From DATMER01 sp963741305 (GTDB taxonomy: Bacteria; Acidobacteriota; Thermoanaerobaculia; Multivoradales; UBA5704): DNA of 64,000 nt. Position 1 is the stretch's first letter, and each line of letters opens with the position of its first letter. The notes beneath the pieces are model-generated. The model was not told the DNA's origin. It saw only the letters and a list, made by a program, of their open reading frames with translations, and did not search any database. The stretch spans positions 3,162,001 to 3,226,000 of the forward strand of contig CAVUHL010000003.1 in assembly GCA_963741305.1 (NCBI GenBank), in the 5' to 3' direction. Both the position numbers and the translations under genes were made by a program. Shown one piece after another: positions 34,974-42,425 of this stretch.

Positions 34974-35002
34974 AGCCTAGCAAAATCAGGTTCTTCGCAC
35001 AA
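34974..35002 (-). promoter_or_regulatory. Candidate vapB promoter (locus 1)
   Basis: On the minus strand, TTGTGC and TAGGCT are separated by 17 bases, a fair match to a housekeeping sigma -35/-10 pair, and the -10 ends about 19 bases before the vapB ATG. The -35 hexamer lies inside the first unit of the operator array, so bound protein would block RNA polymerase. Confidence 0.4.
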
Positions 35003-35239
35003 GAAAACAATTTTCTCGTACGAAAAAGCTCTCCGCATGGACGTTTAGAGAGTTTTTTCGTACGAAAAAATCAAACCTTCGCACAATAGTTCAAAGTGTT
35101 CGTACGAAAATCTCATTTTTTCGTACGAATGGGCGCTTTTTTCGTACGAAGATTTAAATTTCTCGTACGAACTTTTTCTCCACGCACCCGCGGAAAGTAA
35201 ATTTTCGTGCGAAAATTTCGGATTCTTGTGCGAGAAAGT
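34989..35239. repeat. 21-bp phased palindrome array upstream of vapBC locus 1
   Basis: Twelve positions at exact 21-bp spacing, centres at 34998.5, 35019.5, 35040.5 and on to 35229.5. Six read CGTACG, mostly within TTCGTACGAA (35018, 35060, 35102, 35123, 35144, 35165 are the GTAC starts). 34997 and 35081 have GCAC, 35207 and 35228 have GTGC, 35039 has GGAC, and 35186 is degenerate. The best unit is the 18-bp perfect palindrome TTTTTTCGTACGAAAAAA at 35053-35070. Flanks are A/T-rich against a GC-rich background. The array runs from the vapB promoter to 11 bases before the divergent cyclase ATG. 21 bp is two helical turns, so all sites face the same side. Probable multi-site operator for VapB or VapBC. 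Confidence 0.93.
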
Positions 35240-35249
35240 AGGCTACGAC

Positions 35250-36011
35250 ATGGAAAGAACCGCGCTACCGCCGCCAGAAATCATCGACCTGAGCCAGGAG
35301 ATCTTCTCGGGCATGCCTGTGTTCCCAGGGCTCCCGGAAGTGACGATCACCATGCACGTGTCGCATGGGGAGTGGGACGGCATTATGGAAAGCGACGTGG
35401 CCTCACCCGCCGTGAACCGGCTGGAGCTGGGCGAGCACACGGGCACCCACGTCGATGCCATCAGCCACATGGCACGCCAGTACCGGGGACAGTCCATAGA
35501 CACGATGCCTCTGACGATGTTCTACACAGAGGGCATCTGCCTGGACCTGTCTCACAAAGGCTTGCGGGACTTGATCGAGCCAGCCGATCTGGAGCGCGCC
35601 CTCTCGCAGGCGAGCCTCGAGATCAAGCAGGGAGATACTGTCCTGCTGTATACGGACCACTACCGGCGCGCTTTTGGGACGGACGATTGGCACAACGGGC
35701 CAGGAGTCAGCAGCGCCGCGGCGCGCTGGCTGGGTCAGCAGAGGATCGCGGCTTTTGGAGTGGAAACGGCGTCACCGGGCGTGAGGCACGTTTCCAACAG
35801 GGAAGTCCACCATATATGCGGGGAGCTGGGCTTCACGCATTACGAGAACATGATCAATTTGCACCAGCTCATCGGCCGGGGGCGTTTCCGCTTCATCGGC
35901 CTGCCGCTCAAGATACGCGGGGGAACTGGCTCGCCCGTACGGGCTATTGCTGTGTTCGGGGCGGAATTGCCACCTGCAGAAGGCGGTCCCACTCCGGCTC
36001 TACCGGAGTGA
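35250..36011 (+). CDS. Cyclase-family metal hydrolase (kynurenine formamidase-like)
   Basis: 253 residues. The metal-binding signature HTGTHVDAISHM near 65 matches the HxGTHxDxxxH motif of the cyclase/kynurenine formamidase family, and a second active-site region follows (GPGVSSAAARWLGQQ, VETASPGV, with GxDTxS-like ETASPG). Members hydrolyse cyclic or N-formyl substrates with a divalent metal. It is divergent from vapBC and its start codon adjoins the last unit of the palindrome array, with almost no leader, so it may be co-regulated by the same protein. Its 3' end overlaps the convergent LanC-like gene by 68 bases. Confidence 0.85.
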   Translation: MERTALPPPEIIDLSQEIFSGMPVFPGLPEVTITMHVSHGEWDGIMESDVASPAVNRLELGEHTGTHVDAISHMARQYRGQSIDTMPLTMFYTEGICLDLSHKGLRDLIEPADLERALSQASLEIKQGDTVLLYTDHYRRAFGTDDWHNGPGVSSAAARWLGQQRIAAFGVETASPGVRHVSNREVHHICGELGFTHYENMINLHQLIGRGRFRFIGLPLKIRGGTGSPVRAIAVFGAELPPAEGGPTPALPE

Positions 36012-37257
36012 GGGCGGCCAGCAGCGCCAGACCAATGCCGGCGGCGCCAGTCAGGAATCCCGGGTCCGCTTCCCAACCCGGTTCCGTATTCAAACCGGGC
36101 CGCCAAGCCGCGAAGCCGCCTATGCCCCCGTCTGGTTTGCGCATCTCCAGCCCTAGCCGATACCAGACGCGCGCAGCCTCCGCGAACAGCTCGCCGCCGC
36201 CGGCCTGGTGGATGCGGTTGTACAGGTGGGCAAGCCCAAAAGCGCCGTGGCACAGTCCGGCGTCCCGGACACCCGCGTCTTCAGGCTCGGCCCTGGCCGC
36301 GTGGCTTGCGATCTTCAAGGCCGCGCTCTCCCACTCCTCCATCTCGACGGCCCCGACGGCACGGGCAGCGTAGAGCAGAGTCGCGGCGATCCCCGGGTCG
36401 CCGTAGCACCAAGCCAGCCGCGAGGGCCGCCGCTCGATGCCGGGGCCGACCCAGGAGGGATAGCATGCCCCTCTCTGTTCCGTGAGAGGCTGCGACACAA
36501 GCCAGCGCACCGCGCCTTCGAGCAAGGGGCGCGCCCGTTCTTCCCGGATGCCCAGGCGGCAGGCGTCGGCCAGCAGGGCGATCACGCCCGGGACCCCGTG
36601 CGCCACCCCCAGGTTGTAATGCCCATGGGGCGAGTGCTCGCGGTTGAGGCTGGGCAGCATCTCGGGAGGAGTGAACCAGGTGACCTCCTGCCCATTCTTT
36701 TCGGCGCTCTCGTCCAGGTGGTCGATGATGGCCTCCAGGCAGCGCACGGCCGAGGGGCGGGGGACGCGCTCCAGCGCGTAGACGCCGAACCCGACGAGCC
36801 CGCTGATGAGGTCATAGTCGCCTGACCAGGAGGAGCGGCCCAGTGCCGTGAGGAGCGCCTCATCGATCTCTTCGTTCATGTCCTCGTCTTCGGCGCCGCT
36901 CGCCACCTGATCGTCCTGTTCCTCTTCGCCGAGCAGCCGGCTGAGATGCTCCACGGTCCAGGCGATGCCCGTGAAGCCCGAGTAGAGCGAGGGACGCAGG
37001 GGTGTGGTGGCGAGCGCCTCGATGGCTTCCTCGAGAAGCTGTTCCGCCCGCTCGGCATGATGCTCGGCTTCCACGTCCATTGCCTTGGCAAGATACCCGT
37101 GAAAAAGCGCCACGCCCGCCGTGCCGCCGCCTATCGAGGCGCCTGGATCGCCGCCGGGAGACCAGGCTTCGAGGGCTTGGGCGATGGCGTTCACCGCCTC
37201 CCAGGCCTGGTCCGCGAGATCCCCTTCCAAGAGCGGGCGCCAGAGTCTCGAACCCAT
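35944..37257 (-). CDS. LanC-like lanthionine synthetase (cyclase)
   Basis: 437 residues from ATG 37257 (AAGGAG upstream); TTG 37263 is an alternative. Repeated alpha-barrel glycine motifs (GFTGIAW, GLVGFG, GVPGVIA, GDPGIAA, GAAGIGL) and the three zinc ligands in WCYGDPG (Cys) and LCHGAFGLAH (Cys-His) identify the lanthipeptide cyclase fold. LanC adds cysteine thiols to dehydroamino acids to close (methyl)lanthionine rings. An acidic insert (about 112-136) is unusual. It is downstream of, and overlapped with, a HlyD-type adaptor gene, and near a full LanB dehydratase on the opposite strand. Some bacterial LanC-like proteins lack cyclase function, so activity is inferred. Confidence 0.9.
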   Translation of the reverse strand: MGSRLWRPLLEGDLADQAWEAVNAIAQALEAWSPGGDPGASIGGGTAGVALFHGYLAKAMDVEAEHHAERAEQLLEEAIEALATTPLRPSLYSGFTGIAWTVEHLSRLLGEEEQDDQVASGAEDEDMNEEIDEALLTALGRSSWSGDYDLISGLVGFGVYALERVPRPSAVRCLEAIIDHLDESAEKNGQEVTWFTPPEMLPSLNREHSPHGHYNLGVAHGVPGVIALLADACRLGIREERARPLLEGAVRWLVSQPLTEQRGACYPSWVGPGIERRPSRLAWCYGDPGIAATLLYAARAVGAVEMEEWESAALKIASHAARAEPEDAGVRDAGLCHGAFGLAHLYNRIHQAGGGELFAEAARVWYRLGLEMRKPDGGIGGFAAWRPGLNTEPGWEADPGFLTGAAGIGLALLAALTPVEPEWDRLLQVAIPPRTQQ

Positions 37258-37259
37258 GA

Positions 37260-38153
37260 TCAACCATCTCCTTTGCGGACTCTCACGACCGACCCGGGTT
37301 TGACTGCGGTATCGGCGGCAGAGGCGGCAGGGTTCAGAACCGCGACCAGGATCACCATGCCCGAGGGAGGATCGACCTCCGGCGATACCTGTTCGATGAT
37401 TGCCGGCAGGTCCGACCCGCCGAGCTCGACCCGCACGGGCTCCCCCGCTCTCAGGAACCGGGCTTGCTCCGGGGGAGCGGCGAAGCGCACGATCAGGCTT
37501 CCTCCGCTGATCAGGCGCACGATCGGCTGTCCGGGGCCGGCGAGCGCCCCCGGCTCCAGGTAGCGGCGCGCCACCGTGCCGTCGGCGGGGGCGCGCACCG
37601 CGGTCTTGGCAAGCTTGCCCCGCGCCTGGGCCACGCGCGCCCGCTGCTCCGCGGCGCGGGCCTGGGCGGCTTCCAGGTTGGCTTGCCCCATCTGCTTCTG
37701 GATCTCCGCCTGCCGCATCTCTTCTTCGGGGAAGGCTTCAGGAAAGCTGAGCCGGCGCGCCAGGCGATTCTCGGCATCGGAGAGCTCCAGCCTGCTCCTG
37801 GAAACTTCCGCTTCGACCGCGCGTAGGTTGGCCTCGGTCATCGTCAGTTCCTGCTGGATCTCAGCCAGACCGAGGACGGCCACGGTCTGTCCGCGGCGGA
37901 CCGGATCGCCCTCTCGCACGTGCACCTGCTCGACGCGGCCCGAGATTTCGGGTGCCACGTCCACGCTCTGCCGGGGGAGGATGACGCCGAGGAAGCCGGC
38001 GTCGCGTTCGGCGATAGCAACGGGGGTCGCAGCCGTTCCGGGGCGCGTCTGCGCTGCCCCGCCCACTTCGCTCGCTTGGGGAGACTTCCCACATCCGCCA
38101 AGGATTGTGAGGACGACGACGCAAAATGCAAGAATTCGAGAGATGCCTGTCAC
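37260..38153 (-). CDS. HlyD-family efflux adaptor, lipoprotein
   Basis: 297 residues from a probable GTG at 38153, giving a signal sequence with lipobox (LAFCVVVLTILGGCGKS). The rest is a membrane-fusion protein: lipoyl-like half domain (SGRVEQVHVREGDPVRRGQ), helical hairpin (about 120-190), second lipoyl half (VRAPADGTVARRYLEPGA) and beta-barrel domain. Such adaptors link an inner-membrane pump to an outer-membrane channel. The stop overlaps the LanC-like gene start. No RND pump gene is adjacent, so the pump is probably the C39-ABC exporter nearby. Confidence 0.85.
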   Translation of the reverse strand: MTGISRILAFCVVVLTILGGCGKSPQASEVGGAAQTRPGTAATPVAIAERDAGFLGVILPRQSVDVAPEISGRVEQVHVREGDPVRRGQTVAVLGLAEIQQELTMTEANLRAVEAEVSRSRLELSDAENRLARRLSFPEAFPEEEMRQAEIQKQMGQANLEAAQARAAEQRARVAQARGKLAKTAVRAPADGTVARRYLEPGALAGPGQPIVRLISGGSLIVRFAAPPEQARFLRAGEPVRVELGGSDLPAIIEQVSPEVDPPSGMVILVAVLNPAASAADTAVKPGSVVRVRKGDG

Positions 38154-38242
38154 AGGCAAGGCATTATAGAGGCGTGGTTGACCCGGGAGAGCACCGGCCT
38201 CTAGACTTTGCTGCTCTGGAGCATCCACGAAAGAAGACACCA

Positions 38243-40207
38243 ATGGCTAGCGAGGCGAAACCGCTGAGGCACTTTCCAGGGGTTCCGGCCTCCGGAGCAC
38301 AGATCCTGCCTCTGGTGCTGCTCGCCGGCTTTGCGGAACCGGAGGCGGCGGAGCTGCGCTCGCTCCTGGAAGATGAATGCCGGGTGGCGACCGCCCGCTC
38401 GCTGCCGGACGCTCGAACGGCGCTCCAGGGTATGGAGGCCGGGGAAGTCGCGGTCGTCTGCCTCGGGCGCCTCATCTCCCCCTTCGAAGCGCGCGCACTG
38501 CTCGAAGGAACGCCCGAGCCGGCTGGCAGCTACCCTCTCGTGCTGCTGACCGCCGCCGGCCCGGACCCGGCGCTGTTCCAGGATCTGATCGACGAGGACC
38601 GGCTCTTCTATCTCAGCCAGGGGGAGCTACCGCCTCGGGAGCTTTCCGAGCTCGTCCGCAGTGCCCTCGTCCGGAGCGCCGCCGACCGCCGCCGGTCGTT
38701 CTCCGAGGGGCCGGTTCCGGCCGGGCTGCGCCAGGCCCTCCAGGTGGCCCGGCGGGTTGCCATCCAGCCCGACCTGGCGAGCGCCGGCGAGCTGCTGCAG
38801 CTCGCCGTGGAGGACGCCGTCGAAACCGACCGTGCCTACTGCCTGCTCCACGATCCCACGCGCGACGTGCTCTGGTCGCGGAACACCGGGCTCGAGAGCG
38901 AGGAGCGGTACGAAAGCTCCGCGGTCGGGCTGGTCAGCTTCGTCGCGCACACGGGCCGCCCGGTCCGGGTCGAGCGGGCAACCGAGGATCCGCGCTACGA
39001 GCGCGAGGCCGACGATCCCCTGGGCGGGCGCTGCGAGCACCTGCTGGCAGTGCCGGTCCGCGCGCCGGCAGCTGACGAGAACCGGGTCCTCGCGGTGTTG
39101 TGCGCAGTCCGCGATGCCCACCCTGCCCCCTTCTCTCCGGCCGATGAGGCCGCGCTGGAGCTCCTCGCCGCGACGGTGGCGCCGCCCCTGGCGCAGCTCG
39201 ACCTGGCGGCCAGGCTGGAGGGGGAAGGCCGGTTGCTCGACCGGAAGCTCCACGAACGGGCGACCGAGGTCTTCCGCGAGGAGGCCGTCGAGTACCACGT
39301 CGCAATGGGCTCGCGGGATGGGGACTGGCTGCGCCTCTCCCCGCGTTGGACCAGCGCGACGTTCTGGCTCTTGATCGCACTGGTCACGGCCTTCCTGGCC
39401 TACTCCCTGGTGGGGACGATCGACGAATACGCCACCGGGCCCGCCGTGGTGCGGCTCTCCGGGCGCACGGAGGTGACGGCAAGCCAGGAGGGCATCGTCA
39501 CCGCGGTCGAGGTGCGGCCCGGCGACCGGGTTGCCGCCGGCCAGCCTCTCGTCCGCTTCCAGAGCGCCCGCGAGGCCGCCGAGCTGCAGCGCATCGAGCG
39601 CGAGTGGGACCTGCAACTCATCGAGCATCTGCGCGACCTGTCGGCGCCAGGTCCGTCCCAGGCCCTGATCGCGCTTCAGGCCGAGCGGGACCTCGCCCGC
39701 TCCCGGGTCGAGGAGCGGGTGGTCAGGGCGCCGCGGGCGGGCCTCGTCCGCGACGTGCGCAGCCGGCTGAATCAGCGCGTCGGCTCGGGCGACATCCTCC
39801 TATCCTTGACGGGAGCCGCGTCCTCGGCGTCCCGGCCGATGTTGACGGCCGTGCTTCCGGGCGAGCACCGGCCCCTGCTGCAGGCTCGCATGCCGCTCAT
39901 TCTCGAGCTGCGCGGCTACGGCCACGCCCCGCAGCGTCTCGCGATCACGGCGGTCTCCGAGGAGGTGGTCGATCCCGACGAGGCGCGGCGCCTGCTCGGT
40001 CCTGAGATCGCCGCAGCCGTCGCCCTGACTGGCCCTGTCGTGCTGGTCGAAGCCCGCTTCCCACAGGTTACCTTTGAGGCCGACGGCAAGCTCTATGAGC
40101 TTCATGACGGCATGTGGGGCACGGCCGAGGTGAAGGTGCGCTCCGAGCCGCTGCTCGCGGCCCTGGTGCCGGGCATCCGCACCATCCTGGAGCGCCTCCG
40201 TGGCTGA
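38243..40207 (+). CDS. HlyD-type adaptor with receiver-like and GAF domains
   Basis: 654 residues. The first ~130 resemble a response-regulator receiver fold (PLVLLAGFAEPEAAELRSLL, VVCLGRLI, YPLVLLTAAGPD) without an obvious phosphoacceptor Asp. Residues about 190-350 form a GAF domain (LLQLAVEDAVETDRAYCLL, ESSAVGLVSFVAHTGRPV). A single transmembrane helix near 372-392 (FWLLIALVTAFLAYSLVG) leads to a lipoyl/HlyD region (VVRLSGRTEVTASQEGIV, VVRAPRAGLVRDV). So a cytoplasmic sensory half is fused to a periplasmic adaptor half. It starts the operon with the exporter gene, which begins 8 bases before its stop. Probably part of a type I-like peptide exporter. Confidence 0.8.
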   Translation: MASEAKPLRHFPGVPASGAQILPLVLLAGFAEPEAAELRSLLEDECRVATARSLPDARTALQGMEAGEVAVVCLGRLISPFEARALLEGTPEPAGSYPLVLLTAAGPDPALFQDLIDEDRLFYLSQGELPPRELSELVRSALVRSAADRRRSFSEGPVPAGLRQALQVARRVAIQPDLASAGELLQLAVEDAVETDRAYCLLHDPTRDVLWSRNTGLESEERYESSAVGLVSFVAHTGRPVRVERATEDPRYEREADDPLGGRCEHLLAVPVRAPAADENRVLAVLCAVRDAHPAPFSPADEAALELLAATVAPPLAQLDLAARLEGEGRLLDRKLHERATEVFREEAVEYHVAMGSRDGDWLRLSPRWTSATFWLLIALVTAFLAYSLVGTIDEYATGPAVVRLSGRTEVTASQEGIVTAVEVRPGDRVAAGQPLVRFQSAREAAELQRIEREWDLQLIEHLRDLSAPGPSQALIALQAERDLARSRVEERVVRAPRAGLVRDVRSRLNQRVGSGDILLSLTGAASSASRPMLTAVLPGEHRPLLQARMPLILELRGYGHAPQRLAITAVSEEVVDPDEARRLLGPEIAAAVALTGPVVLVEARFPQVTFEADGKLYELHDGMWGTAEVKVRSEPLLAALVPGIRTILERLRG

Positions 40208-42425
40208 ACCGGCGCCGAAAGCGGCAGGTGAGCACCACCGCTTCCCCGCGCTCCGCCGGCTCGGCCTGGGCACTCGGCGGCGGATCCCCGCCGTGCAGCA
40301 GACCACCTCTACGGATTGCGGCGCCGCCTGCCTCGCCATGGTTTTGGGGTATCACGGCAAGCAGTTGCCCCTGGCGGAGGTGCGGAAGATCACCGGCAGC
40401 GGCCGCGACGCGACCAACGCCGAGGCCCTGCTCGCGGCCGGGCGCTGGTTCGGCCTGCGCGGCCGGGGTGTACGCGCCGATACGGTCGAAGCCCTGGGCG
40501 CAATCGAGCCCGGCGCCATCCTGCACTGGCGTTTCAATCACTTCGTGGTCCTCGACCGCCTCCGCAGGGATGGGCTGCATATCGTCGACCCATCCGGCGG
40601 CCGGCGCGTGGTCTCCCACCAGGAGGCCCGCCGGTCGTTCACCGGCGTCGCTCTCCTTTTCGAGCCGGCGGAGGGCTTCGTCCCCGTGCCAGCCGGCAGC
40701 CAACCCAAGGGATTGCAGCGCTACCTTCAGCCGCTGCTCGCCCGACGCGGCCCCGTCGGCCGCGTACTGGCGACCTCGGTGCTCGTTCAGCTCTTCGCTC
40801 TCGCCGTGCCGCTGCTGATCGGCGTGCTGGTCGACCGCGTGGTGCCCCAGCAGGACGTCAGCCTGCTGACGGTGCTCGCTGCCGGCCTGACCGGGCTGGT
40901 GGGCTTCAACCTGCTCGCCGTCCTGATCCGCGCGCACCTGCTGCTCGAGCTGCGCACGCGGCTCGACGCCCAGCTCACTCTCGACTTCGTGGACCACCTG
41001 GTGGGCCTGCCTTTCGCGTTTTTCCAGGAGCGCTCCGCGGGCGACCTGATCCTGCGTATGAACAGCAATGCCACGGTGCGCGAGATCCTGACCTCGGGCG
41101 CGCTCTCGACCGTGCTCGACGGCGTGCTGGTGAGCCTCTACCTGGTCGTGCTGTTTTTCGCCAGCGCGAAAATGGGCCTGCTCGTCCTCGGCCTGGCGCT
41201 GTTGCGGCTCGTGCTGCTGCTCGCCACCCGCCACCGCCAGAAGGAGCTGATGTCGCGCTCGCTCGAGACGCAGTCCTCCTCCCAGGCATATCAGGTCCAG
41301 ATGCTAGCCGGCATGGAGACACTCAAGGCGAGCGGTTCCGAGCACCGGGCGATCGAGCACTGGTCGAACCTGTTCGTCGACACTCTCAACGTTTCGCTCG
41401 CCCGCGGGCGGCTGAGCGCGATGGTGGACGCGCTGCTCGCCGGGCTGGGGATGTTCTCGCCCCTGGCAGTCCTGATTTACGGCGCCCGCCTGGTGTTCGC
41501 GGGCGAACTCACGCTGGGCGAGATGCTGGCGTTGAGCGCGCTCGCGGCAGGGTTCCTCACCCCGCTGACGCAACTGGTCACGACGGCCTTCCAGTTCCAA
41601 CTCCTGGACAGCTACCTCGAGCGAATCGAGGACGTCATGCAGACGCCGCGCGAGCAGGAGCCCGGCACCGGACGGCCGGCTTCCCGGCTGCGGGGCGGCA
41701 TCAAGCTGGAGCACGTGAGCTTCCGCTATGGGCCGGCATCCCCGCTGGTGGTGCGCGACGTCTCGGTCGACATCCCGCCGGGGAGCTTCGTCGCCGTGGT
41801 GGGCCGCTCCGGCGCAGGCAAGTCCACCCTGGCCAACCTGCTGGTCGGCCTCTACCAGCCGTCAGAGGGACGCATCCTGTTCGACGATCTGGACCTGACG
41901 GAGCTGAATCTACAGTCGGTGCGCAGCCAACTCGGGGTGGTACCGCAGCACCCCTATCTTTTCGGTCAGTCGATCCGCGCCAACATCGCCCTGGCCGATC
42001 CCACGCTGCCCCTGACCCGAGTGGTGGAGGCCGCCAAGCTGGCCCACATCCATGACGAGATCCTGGCCATGCCGCTCGCCTACGACACCATCCTCGCGGA
42101 CGGCGGCTCTTCGCTGTCGGGCGGCCAACGCCAGCGGCTCGCCCTCGCCCGGGCGCTGGTCCGGCGGCCGGCGATCCTGCTCCTGGACGAAGCCACCAGC
42201 GCCCTGGATTCCATGACCGAAAGCTCCATCCAGCGCGAGCTGGCGCAGTTGCGCTCCACCCGCATCGTGGTGGCCCACCGCCTGAGCACGATCCAGAGCG
42301 CGGACCTGATCCTGGTCATGGACGAAGGAGGGATCGTGGAGCGGGGAACCCACGACGAGCTGGTGGCCCGCGGCGGCGCCTATGCGGAGCTGGTAGCCCA
42401 ACAGGTCAAGAAGAAGGTGGGATGA
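40200..42425 (+). CDS. C39-peptidase-containing ABC exporter
   Basis: 741 residues from GTG 40200. The N-terminal C39 peptidase has the catalytic Cys in QTTSTDCGAACLAMV and His in HFNHFVVLDRL with Asp in IVDPSGGRR. Six transmembrane helices (about 180-460) and an ATPase follow: Walker A GRSGAGKSTLANLL, signature LSGGQRQRLALA, Walker B ILLLDEATSALD. Such exporters cleave a double-glycine leader while secreting a peptide. The ATPase gene stop overlaps the LanB start (ATGA). The gene layout makes it the likely lanthipeptide exporter. Confidence 0.95.
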   Translation: MAEPAPKAAGEHHRFPALRRLGLGTRRRIPAVQQTTSTDCGAACLAMVLGYHGKQLPLAEVRKITGSGRDATNAEALLAAGRWFGLRGRGVRADTVEALGAIEPGAILHWRFNHFVVLDRLRRDGLHIVDPSGGRRVVSHQEARRSFTGVALLFEPAEGFVPVPAGSQPKGLQRYLQPLLARRGPVGRVLATSVLVQLFALAVPLLIGVLVDRVVPQQDVSLLTVLAAGLTGLVGFNLLAVLIRAHLLLELRTRLDAQLTLDFVDHLVGLPFAFFQERSAGDLILRMNSNATVREILTSGALSTVLDGVLVSLYLVVLFFASAKMGLLVLGLALLRLVLLLATRHRQKELMSRSLETQSSSQAYQVQMLAGMETLKASGSEHRAIEHWSNLFVDTLNVSLARGRLSAMVDALLAGLGMFSPLAVLIYGARLVFAGELTLGEMLALSALAAGFLTPLTQLVTTAFQFQLLDSYLERIEDVMQTPREQEPGTGRPASRLRGGIKLEHVSFRYGPASPLVVRDVSVDIPPGSFVAVVGRSGAGKSTLANLLVGLYQPSEGRILFDDLDLTELNLQSVRSQLGVVPQHPYLFGQSIRANIALADPTLPLTRVVEAAKLAHIHDEILAMPLAYDTILADGGSSLSGGQRQRLALARALVRRPAILLLDEATSALDSMTESSIQRELAQLRSTRIVVAHRLSTIQSADLILVMDEGGIVERGTHDELVARGGAYAELVAQQVKKKVG

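Noticed and set aside
34989..35239. Array 1 as a CRISPR
   Set aside because: Repeats are ~10-18 bp palindromes at 21-bp pitch, leaving spacers of ~10 bp; no cas genes and no leader.
38153..38243. Extension of the HlyD lipoprotein to the frame start at 38243
   Set aside because: The signal peptide and lipobox begin after GTG 38153, and an earlier start would collide with the divergent gene start.
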